Positions 17,315-25,873 of a stretch of 64,000 nt of DNA are shown in pieces. The notes below the pieces were generated by a model. The model did no database searches and had not been told where the DNA came from. It saw only the letters and a program-made list of their open reading frames with translations. Each line of letters starts with the position of its first letter. The stretch's first letter is position 1. The position numbers and the translations under genes are program-made. The stretch spans positions 1-64,000 of the forward strand of contig CAJTRM010000014.1 in assembly GCA_910578865.1 (NCBI GenBank). The letters run 5' to 3'. The stretch comes from an uncultured Dorea sp. (GTDB lineage: Bacteria > Bacillota_A > Clostridia > Lachnospirales > Lachnospiraceae).

Positions 17315-18115
17315 ATGTTGTGCAGGGATGTAATCAATGTGATAGAAAAGGCTTATCCGGGCAGCTATGCGGTTCCGGGAGACAACGTAGGACTGCTGGC
17401 GGGCAGAGACGATAAAGAGGTGGAAAAGATTTATGTGGCCGTGGATGCAACGGATGAAGTGATCGAGGATGCCGTAAGGGCAGGGGCGGATCTGCTGGTA
17501 ACTCATCATCCGCTGATCTACGGAAGCATGAAGCGGGTGAATAATCTGGATTTTATCGGGCGCAGACTGATCCGCCTGATTCAGGAGGACATATCTTATT
17601 ATGCGATGCACACCAATTATGATGTGCTACGGATGGGAAGACTTGCCGGTGAACGAATGGGACTGACGGATGACTGTGTGCTGGAGGTTACCGTGTGCGG
17701 CGGGGAGGATGCAGGATCCCAAAGAGAGGAAGAGGGGCTCGGGAGGATCGGACAACTGGGAGAAGCTGTGTCCCTGAGAGAGTGTGCAGTTCTTGTGGAA
17801 AAAGCATTTTCTCTGGAACAGGTGAAGGTATTCGGAAATCCAAAGCGTGAGATCCGGAGGGCGGCCATCTGTCCGGGCTCCGGGAAAAGTGTGATCGGGA
17901 CCGCTATCGAGAAGAAGGCGGATGTACTCATTACCGGAGATATCGGGCACCATGAAGGGATTGACGCGGCGGCCCAGGGACTCTGCATTATTGATGCAGG
18001 ACATTATGGGATTGAGCATATATTTACAGAGGATGTAAAAAAATTTCTGGAAACCCATGTAGAAGGGACAGATGTAGCCGGCGCGCCGGTCAGGCATCCG
18101 TTTATCATCATATAG
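17315..18115 (+). CDS. Nif3-like dinuclear metal-centre protein
   Basis: This 266-residue protein is a NIF3/YqfO-family protein, a hexameric toroid with a two-metal site and no agreed reaction, often annotated as GTP cyclohydrolase I type 2. Metal-ligand motifs are LVTHHPLIYG (His-His), MHTNYD (His and Asp) and GDIGHHEGIDAAAQG near the C-terminus (His and Glu). Bacterial members can carry an inserted PII-like domain; this one has only a short insert. I use the ATG at 17315, which sits 7 bases after GGAGGG; the first in-frame ATG at 17300 would lie before that site. It is translationally close to trmK. Confidence 0.9.
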   Translation: MLCRDVINVIEKAYPGSYAVPGDNVGLLAGRDDKEVEKIYVAVDATDEVIEDAVRAGADLLVTHHPLIYGSMKRVNNLDFIGRRLIRLIQEDISYYAMHTNYDVLRMGRLAGERMGLTDDCVLEVTVCGGEDAGSQREEEGLGRIGQLGEAVSLRECAVLVEKAFSLEQVKVFGNPKREIRRAAICPGSGKSVIGTAIEKKADVLITGDIGHHEGIDAAAQGLCIIDAGHYGIEHIFTEDVKKFLETHVEGTDVAGAPVRHPFIII

Positions 18116-18200
18116 CTGCATGCGGCGGCGCGGCAGAGGCTGCTCTGGCGGTCAGGATTTTGTATCATTGTGAGAGAGGTTTTAGATTCGGGAAGAAAGG

Positions 18201-19880
18201 ATGGGACGGAAGATGGAGAAAACAATGTATCAGGTAAGTATCGGCAGTGAAGTGCGCGAGATTGAGGAAGGGACGCCGTATCTTCAGATTGCACAGGAGT
18301 ATCAGAAGGATTATGACAATGACATTGTCCTTGTAATCGTAAACGGAAAGCTTCAGGAGCTCCACAAGACCGTGAAGGGAGACTGTAAGCTGGAGTTTGA
18401 GACGACTGCGGGGGAGATCGGGCACCAGACCTACAGAAGAAGTATGTGTCTGATGATGGTAAAGGCAGTCTACGATGTGGCACATCACGAGAATATCAAA
18501 AAAGTGCGCATACACTATTCGGTCAGCCAGGGATATTACTGTACGATAGAAGGCGGAATCACTCTTACGAAGGAGTTCCTCGGCAAAGTAGAGGCAAGGA
18601 TGCATGAGATGGTAGAGATGAGACTGCCGGTCCAGAAGAAAACGGTTAACACGGATGATGCTATTGCGTCTTTCCGTCAGCATGGCATGTATGATAAGGA
18701 AAAGCTGTTTACATATCGGCGGGTGTCCAAGGTCAATATCTACAGTATGAATGAATTCGAGGACTATTACTATGGCTATATGGTGCCGGATGCCGGATAT
18801 CTGAAGTATTTTAAATTGTATCTGTACGATGACGGCTTCGTGATCCAGATGCCGGGGAAATCTGATCCGAAGACCCTGCCGGAATTTGAACCTCATAACA
18901 AGCTGTTCCAGGTGCTGAAGGAGGCTACCAGATGGGGGGATATGCAGGGCATTGAGACGGTAGGCGCACTGAATGACAAGATTACCAGAGGAAATGTAAT
19001 GGAGACGGTGCTGGTCCAGGAGGCTCTGCAGGAAAAGAAGATTGCAGAGATCGCGGCCATGATCGCGGCAAGACCGGAACTGAAGTTTATCCTGATCGCA
19101 GGCCCGTCCTCCTCCGGAAAGACGACGTTCTCCCATCGTTTGTCTGTCCAGCTGCGTGCCAATGGACTGTCTCCTTATCCCATTGCAGTAGATAACTACT
19201 TTGTGGAACGGGAGGAGAACCCAAAGGACGAGAACGGCAATTATGACTATGAGTGTCTGGAGGCTGTGGATGTGGACCTGTTCAACCGTCAGCTTCAGGA
19301 ACTGTTGTCCGGGCAGGAGGTTGTGATCCCCAGGTTTAATTTTGTGACCGGGCATAAAGAGTTCGGAAAAGAGACGAAAAAGCTGGAAGAGAATGAGGTT
19401 CTTGTGATCGAAGGGATTCACTGTCTGAATCCGAAGCTTACCGAGAGCCTGCCGGATGAAAATAAGTTTAAGATCTACATCAGTGCGCTGACACAGCTGA
19501 ACGTAGATGAGCATAACCGGATCCCGACGACGGACGGGCGGCTTCTCAGGCGCATTGTGCGGGACGCAAGGACGAGAGGGTCGTCCGCAGAGAGGACTAT
19601 ACGCATGTGGCCGTCGGTGCGCAGAGGGGAAGAGCGCAATATCTTCCCGTACCAGGAGGAAGCCGATGTGATGTTCAACTCGGCTCTGATCTATGAGCTG
19701 GCGGTGCTTAAGCCTTATGTGGAGGCTCTTCTGTTCGGGTTTGACCGGAGTGTCCCGGAGTACATGGAGGCTAAAAGATTGTTGAAATTCCTGGATTATT
19801 TTGTAGGGATCGGCAGTGAAAATGTACCGACGAATTCACTTTTGAGGGAGTTTATCGGAGGAGGCTGCTTTAATATTTAG
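18201..19880 (+). CDS. Uridine-kinase-like nucleoside kinase with TGS-type N-terminus
   Basis: This 559-residue protein has an N-terminal region resembling the TGS and second domains of threonyl-tRNA synthetase (residues 1-240) and a C-terminal uridine kinase / phosphoribulokinase domain. The P-loop is LIAGPSSSGKTTFSHRL (about residues 297-313). Kinase motifs further on include VDNYFVEREENP (substrate Asp and Tyr) and VIEGIHCLNP. This architecture is widespread in clostridia and usually labelled nucleoside kinase; the substrate and the role of the ThrRS-like part are not clear. Two in-frame ATGs (18201 and 18213) both have acceptable upstream purines. A role in pyrimidine nucleoside salvage is inference from the kinase domain only. 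Confidence 0.8.
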   Translation: MGRKMEKTMYQVSIGSEVREIEEGTPYLQIAQEYQKDYDNDIVLVIVNGKLQELHKTVKGDCKLEFETTAGEIGHQTYRRSMCLMMVKAVYDVAHHENIKKVRIHYSVSQGYYCTIEGGITLTKEFLGKVEARMHEMVEMRLPVQKKTVNTDDAIASFRQHGMYDKEKLFTYRRVSKVNIYSMNEFEDYYYGYMVPDAGYLKYFKLYLYDDGFVIQMPGKSDPKTLPEFEPHNKLFQVLKEATRWGDMQGIETVGALNDKITRGNVMETVLVQEALQEKKIAEIAAMIAARPELKFILIAGPSSSGKTTFSHRLSVQLRANGLSPYPIAVDNYFVEREENPKDENGNYDYECLEAVDVDLFNRQLQELLSGQEVVIPRFNFVTGHKEFGKETKKLEENEVLVIEGIHCLNPKLTESLPDENKFKIYISALTQLNVDEHNRIPTTDGRLLRRIVRDARTRGSSAERTIRMWPSVRRGEERNIFPYQEEADVMFNSALIYELAVLKPYVEALLFGFDRSVPEYMEAKRLLKFLDYFVGIGSENVPTNSLLREFIGGGCFNI

Positions 19881-19899
19881 AAGCTGAGAGGATAAATCA

Positions 19900-22560
19900 G
19901 TGAAAAAATATACCGGAAAAAGAATAACTTATATCATAATGGATATATTTATGCAGCTTCTGTGTTTGTTCCCCTGGCTCACTGTGGGAGGGAATCGTTA
20001 CAATGCAATTTGGTATTTGTACCGGATGAGCGGAGATCCTGTTAAAGTTTTTGCAGCAGATAAATACGGCGGAGATTTTGCCTCCCTCGGACTTCTTGAA
20101 AATGATGTAAAATCATGGAGCATGGCTTTGTATGCGGAGTTGTGTTTTATGGTAGCGGCACAGGCGATCCTTCTGGTGCATCTGCTTTTGAATCTGACCG
20201 GAAAGATGTATGCGGATTTACTTCCTGGAATTGCTCTGATGGTTTCCAGTATCACTATTTTTACTTCCTACATGGGTGACGGAGGGGATACGATCCTTAC
20301 CTATGTGTATCCCGCAATTATATTTGCATGTTATGGATTTGTCACTGTAGGCGGGAAAATGGCGGAGGCGTGGAATGAGGCCGCGCGGCAGGAGAAAGAG
20401 CGGAAAGATGCCAGAAAACAGTTAAAAAAGGAAAAGGCTGTACGTCTTAAGTTTGACGGAAAGTATTCCAGAGACTTTTACCGGATGGCCTGGAAAAATT
20501 TTAAACACAATGGAAAGGATTACCGTCTGCTTTTGGGAGCAGGAGCGGTGTCCTGCGGCCTGTTGTTTGTAAGTTCCGGGATGCAGGAGCTTATGAGCGG
20601 GATGAATACCCATGGGAAGTTTTATAACGGGCGCGGCGTGGATGCGGTGCTTATGAACTTCTTTCTCGTATTTACGGTACTGGCAGTATTTTTGATTACG
20701 TACATTCTGACTTACTATCTGAAAAACCGGATGAAAGGTTTTGGGCTCCTGATGATGCTTGGGATCCGGCAGAAGGCTATGAAGCTTCTGGTAGCTTTTG
20801 AACTGGCGGCCAGTGTCATACTGTCGCTGGCGGGAGGCCTGATCGTAGGCAATGTATTGCTGTTTGGGTTCTGCAAGGCTGCAGACACCCTGCTTGCCGG
20901 GCGGATCGTACTGGGGACTCTGACTTTGAAGACTTACGGGAAAACACTGGCCATGACTTTACTGGTGTTTGCCTTTGCCTTTTTATTTACCTTTGCCGTG
21001 TACAAAGAGACGAATGTCATGAGGATGAAAAGCACCGATGTGGCAAGGGAAAAGATGCCGGGGAAGCTTCGATATCCGGGTCTGGTAATCGGGATCATCC
21101 TTGCCTTGGCCGCACTTCTGACGTTTTCTAAGATACAGGCAGCCGAGGGATCCGGGGTGGTTCTGCTTTTTGCCCTTGGATTATATCTCATACTCCGGAA
21201 CGGCTGGGGTATCTTCCTTAAGCAAAGGAGGAGTCACGGGAGAAGTTACTATCAGAAACTGATCCCGAATCATATGCTGTACCACAAATTCCAGCGAGCC
21301 AGCCGGTATGTATTTTTGCTGACGGTTATACATATCTGTACATTTGTCTTGTTTTCCAAGGATGCCATAGCCATTATGATCGCGCCTGAACCGGAGAGGG
21401 AACTTCCGTACGACTATGTCTGTATGGCAAATAGTGAGGATGACGCGCTGATGGATGAGATCAAAGAGTATGGTGCAGAGGTGCTGGAATATCCGATGGT
21501 CCGCGCCACAACGGTGGACCGGACACTGCGGACCGAGGATTTCCGCCAATGTATCCTGCCGCAAGGACAGAATATCGGGATCTCGGAGTCTACCTATTAT
21601 GAGTTAAAGAAACTGGTTTCAAAGGAGAAAGTGAAGCTTCCTGATCTGGATGCAGAAGGGAAACGGATCTATGTGGTTTATCAGCAGGATATCGGAGATA
21701 ACGCAAAGCCGTTGGACTACTATTTTACAAGGACGAATCCGTATATCTTTATCGGACAGCCGCTGACCGGATACTGGTTTCTGTCCAGAGACAAGATCTA
21801 CATGCCGCGTACCATCGCAGGATCTGAAACAGGATCACTGGTGGGTGTGTTCCGGGAAGGAGTCCACGAAAATGTGGTGGTATTTTCGGACGCGTATTTT
21901 GAATCCGTGAAGGATAACTGGAAGCATATCGATAATGTTACCGGAAAGGAAGTATCCCCGGAGTCTGCCGGGGGGTCGGCCCATATCCGTGAATGGCCCA
22001 CCCGCCTGGTGCTGATCCGTTTAAACGGCGCGGAGCAGGAAAAGGTGGAGGGCGTATTGGCTGTTTTTAAGGAGAACCACAAGGAGGACGAGCATTATGA
22101 CAGCAATGTGCTGTCCTATTACGAGAAGGAAGAGACGGTGACCGAGAAAGAGGCGGAACGGCTGTTAAAGGAGATCTCCAACGGTTTTATCGTAGTGATC
22201 CTCTTGCTGATCAGCCTGCTGATCCTGTATATGAAGGTGCAGTCTGAGTTGGCGGAGACCAGGAGCCGGTATGAATTCTTAAACTACATGGGAATGCCCC
22301 AGAAGGAACGGATACAGTCCATCCGAAAGGAGATCAGCCGCTTTGTCCGGATCCCTCTTGCGGTTACGGCAGTGGTCGTTCCGGTGTATACCGTTCTTGT
22401 GTGGAGACTCCGCCATTTTACGGGATCGGATATGATGCGTTATGTGCAGATCATGGCTGTGGAGGCGTTGATCTATGCGGTGGTTCAGATATTGGCGATG
22501 CTGGGGCTTCAGTATTATGTGATCAGGAAGGTAGAGGGAAAACAGGCATGGAAAAATTAA
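19900..22560 (+). CDS. FtsX-type ABC transporter permease (BceB-like)
   Basis: This 886-residue membrane protein has a GTG start at 19900. Residues 1-160 hold an N-terminal membrane block with about four hydrophobic segments, then a short Lys/Arg/Glu-rich cytoplasmic stretch. From about residue 190 follows the FtsX/BceB pattern: pairs of membrane segments, a large extracytoplasmic domain (about residues 500-750), and three C-terminal segments (GFIVVILLLISLLILYMKV onward). BceB-type exporters sense or remove peptide antibiotics, usually with a two-component system, but none is adjacent here. The extra N-terminal block is unlike standard BceB. The ATPase gene overlaps its end by 13 bases, so permease precedes ATPase, the reverse of the common bce order. 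Confidence 0.8.
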   Translation: MKKYTGKRITYIIMDIFMQLLCLFPWLTVGGNRYNAIWYLYRMSGDPVKVFAADKYGGDFASLGLLENDVKSWSMALYAELCFMVAAQAILLVHLLLNLTGKMYADLLPGIALMVSSITIFTSYMGDGGDTILTYVYPAIIFACYGFVTVGGKMAEAWNEAARQEKERKDARKQLKKEKAVRLKFDGKYSRDFYRMAWKNFKHNGKDYRLLLGAGAVSCGLLFVSSGMQELMSGMNTHGKFYNGRGVDAVLMNFFLVFTVLAVFLITYILTYYLKNRMKGFGLLMMLGIRQKAMKLLVAFELAASVILSLAGGLIVGNVLLFGFCKAADTLLAGRIVLGTLTLKTYGKTLAMTLLVFAFAFLFTFAVYKETNVMRMKSTDVAREKMPGKLRYPGLVIGIILALAALLTFSKIQAAEGSGVVLLFALGLYLILRNGWGIFLKQRRSHGRSYYQKLIPNHMLYHKFQRASRYVFLLTVIHICTFVLFSKDAIAIMIAPEPERELPYDYVCMANSEDDALMDEIKEYGAEVLEYPMVRATTVDRTLRTEDFRQCILPQGQNIGISESTYYELKKLVSKEKVKLPDLDAEGKRIYVVYQQDIGDNAKPLDYYFTRTNPYIFIGQPLTGYWFLSRDKIYMPRTIAGSETGSLVGVFREGVHENVVVFSDAYFESVKDNWKHIDNVTGKEVSPESAGGSAHIREWPTRLVLIRLNGAEQEKVEGVLAVFKENHKEDEHYDSNVLSYYEKEETVTEKEAERLLKEISNGFIVVILLLISLLILYMKVQSELAETRSRYEFLNYMGMPQKERIQSIRKEISRFVRIPLAVTAVVVPVYTVLVWRLRHFTGSDMMRYVQIMAVEALIYAVVQILAMLGLQYYVIRKVEGKQAWKN

Positions 22561-23351
22561 GAGAGCAGGAAATAGAAGAACAGAAGATAGAAAAACAGGA
22601 ACGGAAAGAGATACTGGAGGTGCGGGATCTCCACCGCAGCTATTTCTGGGGGGAGAACGAGCAGACTGAGGTATTGAAGGGACTGGATTTTACGATTTAT
22701 GAGGGGGAATATGTGGGCATTATCGGGAAATCCGGCTGCGGAAAGACCACTCTTTTGAAGGTGCTGGGGCTGATTGATCTTCCCACCGGCGGGGACATTT
22801 TGTTCAAGGGCAGAAACTCCCGGGATCTGTGGAAGGATGAGCTGTCCGATATCCGCAGGAGGGAAATCGGCTTTGTTTTCCAGGATTTTTATCTGATGGA
22901 CAGCCTGACAGTGGAGGAAAATATTATGCTGCCCATGATCCTTGATAAGGCGGATCCGGACAAGGCTTCGTCTATCGTTGAGAAGTTGGCGGGGCAGTTT
23001 GGGCTCAGTCACCTGTTGAAAAAGAATCCTTATGAGCTGTCCGGCGGAGAGAAGCAGAGAGTGGCCATCTGCCGGGCTCTCTGCAACGATCCGGGGGTGA
23101 TTCTTGCCGATGAGCCTACCGGAAATCTGGATGCTAAGTCCGGGGATATTGTGAATAAGGCAATGGAAGATATTAACCGGGATATGAATAAGACAATCAT
23201 CCTGGTGACTCATAATCCGGAGATGGCGAGTTACTGCAGCCGGATCCTGATGTTAAAGGATGGGGCGGTGAAAAAGGAACTCAGGAAAGAAGGCAGCAGG
23301 GAGGAGTTCTACCGCCAGATCATGGATGAGATCAGCGCAGGGAATCTGTAG
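22548..23351 (+). CDS. ABC transporter ATP-binding protein (MacB/BceA type)
   Basis: This 267-residue ATPase partners the FtsX-type permease just upstream. It starts at the ATG at 22548, inside the permease gene end; the in-frame extension to 22401 is only overlap. After a charged Gln/Glu/Lys-rich leader come Walker A (GIIGKSGCGKTTLLKVLG), the Q-loop (FVFQDFYLMDSL), the signature (ELSGGEKQRVAICRAL), Walker B (VILADEPTGNLD) and the switch His (ILVTHNPEM). All key residues are intact. The two-gene unit ends at the strong terminator at 23384-23430. Confidence 0.92.
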   Translation: MEKLREQEIEEQKIEKQERKEILEVRDLHRSYFWGENEQTEVLKGLDFTIYEGEYVGIIGKSGCGKTTLLKVLGLIDLPTGGDILFKGRNSRDLWKDELSDIRRREIGFVFQDFYLMDSLTVEENIMLPMILDKADPDKASSIVEKLAGQFGLSHLLKKNPYELSGGEKQRVAICRALCNDPGVILADEPTGNLDAKSGDIVNKAMEDINRDMNKTIILVTHNPEMASYCSRILMLKDGAVKKELRKEGSREEFYRQIMDEISAGNL

Positions 23352-23383
23352 TTGGGGAAATAAGGATATATAGAGTCTAACAA

Positions 23384-23430
23384 GGCATCAAAAATCACGT
23401 GTTGATTTTTGATGCCTTTTGCCGTTTTTT
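23384..23430 (+). terminator. Strong Rho-independent terminator
   Basis: A 14-bp perfect stem (GGCATCAAAAATCA / TGATTTTTGATGCC) with a 5-base loop is followed by TTTTGCCGTTTTTT. It separates the ABC exporter unit from the recombinase and its switch. Confidence 0.9.
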
Positions 23431-23484
23431 GAATCATAATTCAAGCGTCTGCCGTCTATAATAAAAAGCAAAAAGGAGAAAAAC

Positions 23485-24330
23485 ATGCAGATGAGACAAA
23501 AAATAACCAGGGAAAAAATCGAAAGCTTTCGTATTTATCTCAGAGAAAATGAAAAAGCAGCGGCTACGATTCAAAAGTATATCCGGGAGATCGAACTGTT
23601 ATCTGAGTTTTTGGATGATGCGTACATTACGAAGGAAAAGATACTTCGCTATCGAGAGTGGTTAAGAAGTAAATATCAGGCAAGGACGGTAAACGGAAAA
23701 ATATCTGCTGTCAATTCATATGCGGATTTTGCAGGTGCAGAAGATTGTAAGGTGAAGTTTCTGCGGATACAGAACCGGCCGTTTATAGACGAAAGTCGTC
23801 AGCTGGGGGAGGCGGAGTACCGAAAATTGCTTCTGACAGCAAAAAAAATGAACAGGGAGAGGCTCTATTATATGCTTCTTTCCATTTGCGGGACAGGCAT
23901 CCGGGTGAGCGAACTACAGTATATCACGGTGGAAACTGTGAAAGACGGGAAAACAGAAATCAGTATGAAAGGTAAAAACAGGACGATCCTTCTGCCGAAA
24001 GAACTGCTGAAAAAACTGGAACATTATATAGAGAAATATCACATTTCTTCCGGGAGCGTATTCCAGACCCGGAACGGAAATCCGGTGAACCGGTCCAATA
24101 TCTGCCGGGAGATGAAGATGCTCTGTACACAGGCCGGGGTTGACCAGACAAAAGTATTTCCTCATAATCTGCGTCATTTATTTGCCAGGAAATATTTTGA
24201 GGTTGAAAAAAATATTTCGCTGCTGGCCGATGTGTTAGGACATTCTTCCATTGAAACAACAAGAATCTATGTGGCTGCAAGTGTCAGCGAACATGAGAAG
24301 ATTTTAGAGAAGGTTAATTTGATTCTATAA
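23485..24330 (+). CDS. Tyrosine recombinase, predicted promoter invertase
   Basis: This 281-residue phage-integrase-family recombinase has an N-terminal SAM-like core-binding domain (residues 1-85, ending in NGKISAVNSYADFAG) and a catalytic domain with all expected residues: Arg in GTGIRVSELQYI, His-x-x-Arg in PHNLRHLFARKYF, His in LGHSSIETTRIYV and the Tyr of that same motif as nucleophile. The ATG at 23485 follows AAAAAGGAG. The stop ends one base before a perfect 26-bp inverted repeat that recurs inverted 232 bp further on. Adjacency to a short invertible segment ahead of a glycan operon is the classic setting of a phase-variation invertase. No excisionase, relaxase or phage gene is nearby, which argues against an integrative-element integrase. 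Confidence 0.88.
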   Translation: MQMRQKITREKIESFRIYLRENEKAAATIQKYIREIELLSEFLDDAYITKEKILRYREWLRSKYQARTVNGKISAVNSYADFAGAEDCKVKFLRIQNRPFIDESRQLGEAEYRKLLLTAKKMNRERLYYMLLSICGTGIRVSELQYITVETVKDGKTEISMKGKNRTILLPKELLKKLEHYIEKYHISSGSVFQTRNGNPVNRSNICREMKMLCTQAGVDQTKVFPHNLRHLFARKYFEVEKNISLLADVLGHSSIETTRIYVAASVSEHEKILEKVNLIL

Positions 24331-24331
24331 A

Positions 24332-24357
24332 TACTACAGAATCCGCATTCTGTGGTA
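24332..24357 (+). repeat. Left inverted repeat of the switch (IRL)
   Basis: This 26-bp site is the exact reverse complement of 24590-24615. It begins one base after the recombinase stop codon. Its core is ACAGAATCCGCATTCTGT, itself an imperfect palindrome with an asymmetric CCGC centre. Confidence 0.92.
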
Positions 24358-24400
24358 AATAAAATGAAAGGCTGTATTTGCCTATCAAAATATCTTATTT

Positions 24401-24429
24401 ATTATACCTAACATACATAAAACCGTCAA
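24401..24429 (-). promoter_or_regulatory. Sigma-70 promoter inside the invertible segment, pointing left
   Basis: On the minus strand TTGACG (24429-24424) is followed by a 17-base spacer and TATAAT (24406-24401). This is the only near-consensus promoter I find in the segment. In the present orientation it fires toward the recombinase gene and would give RNA antisense to it. Confidence 0.85.
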
Positions 24430-24589
24430 TATTTTTTCAATTTTAAGTTATCAATCTAATATATCAAAAAGCGAGGATTCTTTTTATCACAGAACGATTG
24501 CAGTAAAAAATCAAGTAAACAAAATCGTTTGTTTCAGATTAAAAATCCCAGAAATTTTTAAGGCTTTAACTTTGTAGATTGTGGGTCAA

Positions 24590-24615
24590 TACCACAGAAT
24601 GCGGATTCTGTAGTA
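24590..24615 (-). repeat. Right inverted repeat of the switch (IRR)
   Basis: This is the exact reverse complement of the left repeat. A degenerate half-site (ACGCATTTTGTGG, 24625-24637, 11 of 13 bases like part of the left repeat) lies 9 bp beyond it. Confidence 0.92.
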
Positions 24616-24669
24616 AATGAGTGAACGCATTTTGTGGCTCAAACTTATATACAAGGGAAAAACTAAGTA

Positions 24670-25866
24670 ATGAAAAATATACTGATACTGACAACGACCA
24701 GTGATTTCCTGGAAAAATTTGAAAAAAGTGATGTAAAGATCTTGAAAGACATGGGTTGCCATATCCACTATGCTGCCAATACCAAGGAGGAGCAGCCTCT
24801 CTTCAGTGAGAAGGAGGTTACTTCTATGGGAATCCGGATCCATGATCTTGATATCGAGAGATCTCCGTATATGTTGCGGAATAATGTGAGGGCCCTGCGT
24901 CAGATCATAAAGATTGTCCGGGAACATGACATTGACCTTATCCATTGTCACACGCCGGTAGGCGGGGTGCTTGGTCGTCTGGCGGGCAGATATTTCAGAA
25001 AACGGGGGCTGAAGGTTATCTATACAGCTCATGGCTTTCATTTTTATAAAGGAGCGCCGCTTTTGAATAATACAGTGTTCTACTGGGTGGAAAGAATTAT
25101 GGCGCATTATACGGATATCTTGGTTGTTATCAATCAGGAGGATTATGAAAGCGGCTGTAAGTTTCGGCTGAGAAAAGGCGGGAAGGTTTACTACATTCCG
25201 GGTGTAGGGCTGGATCTCATGAAGTATGCGCCCATGTCTGAGGATAAGAGAAGCCAGAAGAGGAAGTCGCTGGGGGTTAAGGAGAACGAGTTCTTTCTGG
25301 TGTCAGTAGGTGAGTTGAATGAGAATAAGAATCATGTTGTAGTTTTGAAGATGCTGGCAGGGCTGAAAAGAAGCAGCAGCGGGCTGAAGGTTAAATACGG
25401 GATCTGCGGGGACGGATTTTTCCGGGAGCGGATGGAGCGGTGGATCCGGCAGGCAGGTCTGGAGGAAGAAGTATGCATCTATGGATTTACGAGACAGGTA
25501 CCGGATATTGTAGGGTGCGCAGATGCACTGATCTTTCCGTCTAAAAGAGAGGGACTTGGAATGGCGGCGCTGGAAGCGCTTTCCATGGGAATTCCGGTGC
25601 TGGCCTCAGATAACCGGGGGACCAGGGAATATATGGAAGATGGAAAGAATGGGTTTGTCTGCAAGTATAACGACGTGAATGGATTCCTTAAAGGAATACG
25701 GAAACTCCAGGTTATGCAGACGGAAGAAAGAGAAAAGATGAGCCAGGCATGCAGGGCTTCGGTAGAGCGTTTTGCTAAGAAATACTCCGACAAGATCATG
25801 CGGGAAGTTTACAGGGAACTTGAGAAAATGGATGTGCCGTTCTATGAGGGCGTCAGGGAAGAGTAA
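24670..25866 (+). CDS. GT4-type glycosyltransferase, first gene of the glycan operon
   Basis: This 398-residue protein is a GT-B fold glycosyltransferase of family 4 (EpsD/PglA-like). The N-terminal half shows the donor-independent Rossmann pattern (MKNILILTTTSDF; IDLIHCHTPVGGVLGRLA; IYTAHGFHFYKGAP). The C-terminal half holds the nucleotide-sugar site (SVGELNENKNH; FPSKREGLGMAALEALSMGIPVLASD) with the E-x7-E pair typical of retaining GT4 enzymes. It probably transfers an early sugar of the surface polymer repeat on undecaprenyl phosphate. Only weak purines (AAGGGAAAAAC) precede the ATG. It lies 54 bp beyond the invertible promoter segment and is therefore the gene first hit when the switch is ON. 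Confidence 0.9.
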   Translation: MKNILILTTTSDFLEKFEKSDVKILKDMGCHIHYAANTKEEQPLFSEKEVTSMGIRIHDLDIERSPYMLRNNVRALRQIIKIVREHDIDLIHCHTPVGGVLGRLAGRYFRKRGLKVIYTAHGFHFYKGAPLLNNTVFYWVERIMAHYTDILVVINQEDYESGCKFRLRKGGKVYYIPGVGLDLMKYAPMSEDKRSQKRKSLGVKENEFFLVSVGELNENKNHVVVLKMLAGLKRSSSGLKVKYGICGDGFFRERMERWIRQAGLEEEVCIYGFTRQVPDIVGCADALIFPSKREGLGMAALEALSMGIPVLASDNRGTREYMEDGKNGFVCKYNDVNGFLKGIRKLQVMQTEEREKMSQACRASVERFAKKYSDKIMREVYRELEKMDVPFYEGVREE

Positions 25867-25873
25867 AGGACGG

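Larger units (their letters stand above)
24332..24615. promoter_or_regulatory. Invertible promoter segment (phase-variation switch)
   Basis: This 284-bp segment fills the whole gap between the recombinase and the first glycan gene. Perfect 26-bp inverted repeats bound it (24332-24357 and 24590-24615) with 232 bp between. Each repeat contains recombinase-type arms ACAGAAT and ATTCTGT around a 4-bp CCGC/GCGG centre, the likely crossover. The interior is AT-rich and non-coding and holds one consensus sigma-70 promoter, on the minus strand. In this orientation the glycan operon lacks that promoter (OFF); inversion would move the -35 to about 24518-24523 and the -10 to about 24541-24546, pointing at the gene at 24670. 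Confidence 0.88.

Noticed and set aside
18165..19514. 449-codon minus-strand open frame
   Set aside because: It mirrors the uridine-kinase-like gene; the plus-strand protein has intact P-loop and family motifs.
23485..24330. Recombinase as the integrase of a prophage or conjugative element
   Set aside because: No excisionase, relaxase or phage gene is adjacent, and an inverted-repeat segment with a promoter lies directly beside it.
24481..24546. Rightward promoter in the invertible segment in the present orientation
   Set aside because: TTGCAG at about 24498 has only AAAATC 17 bp later, not a credible -10 box; no other plus-strand pair is better.
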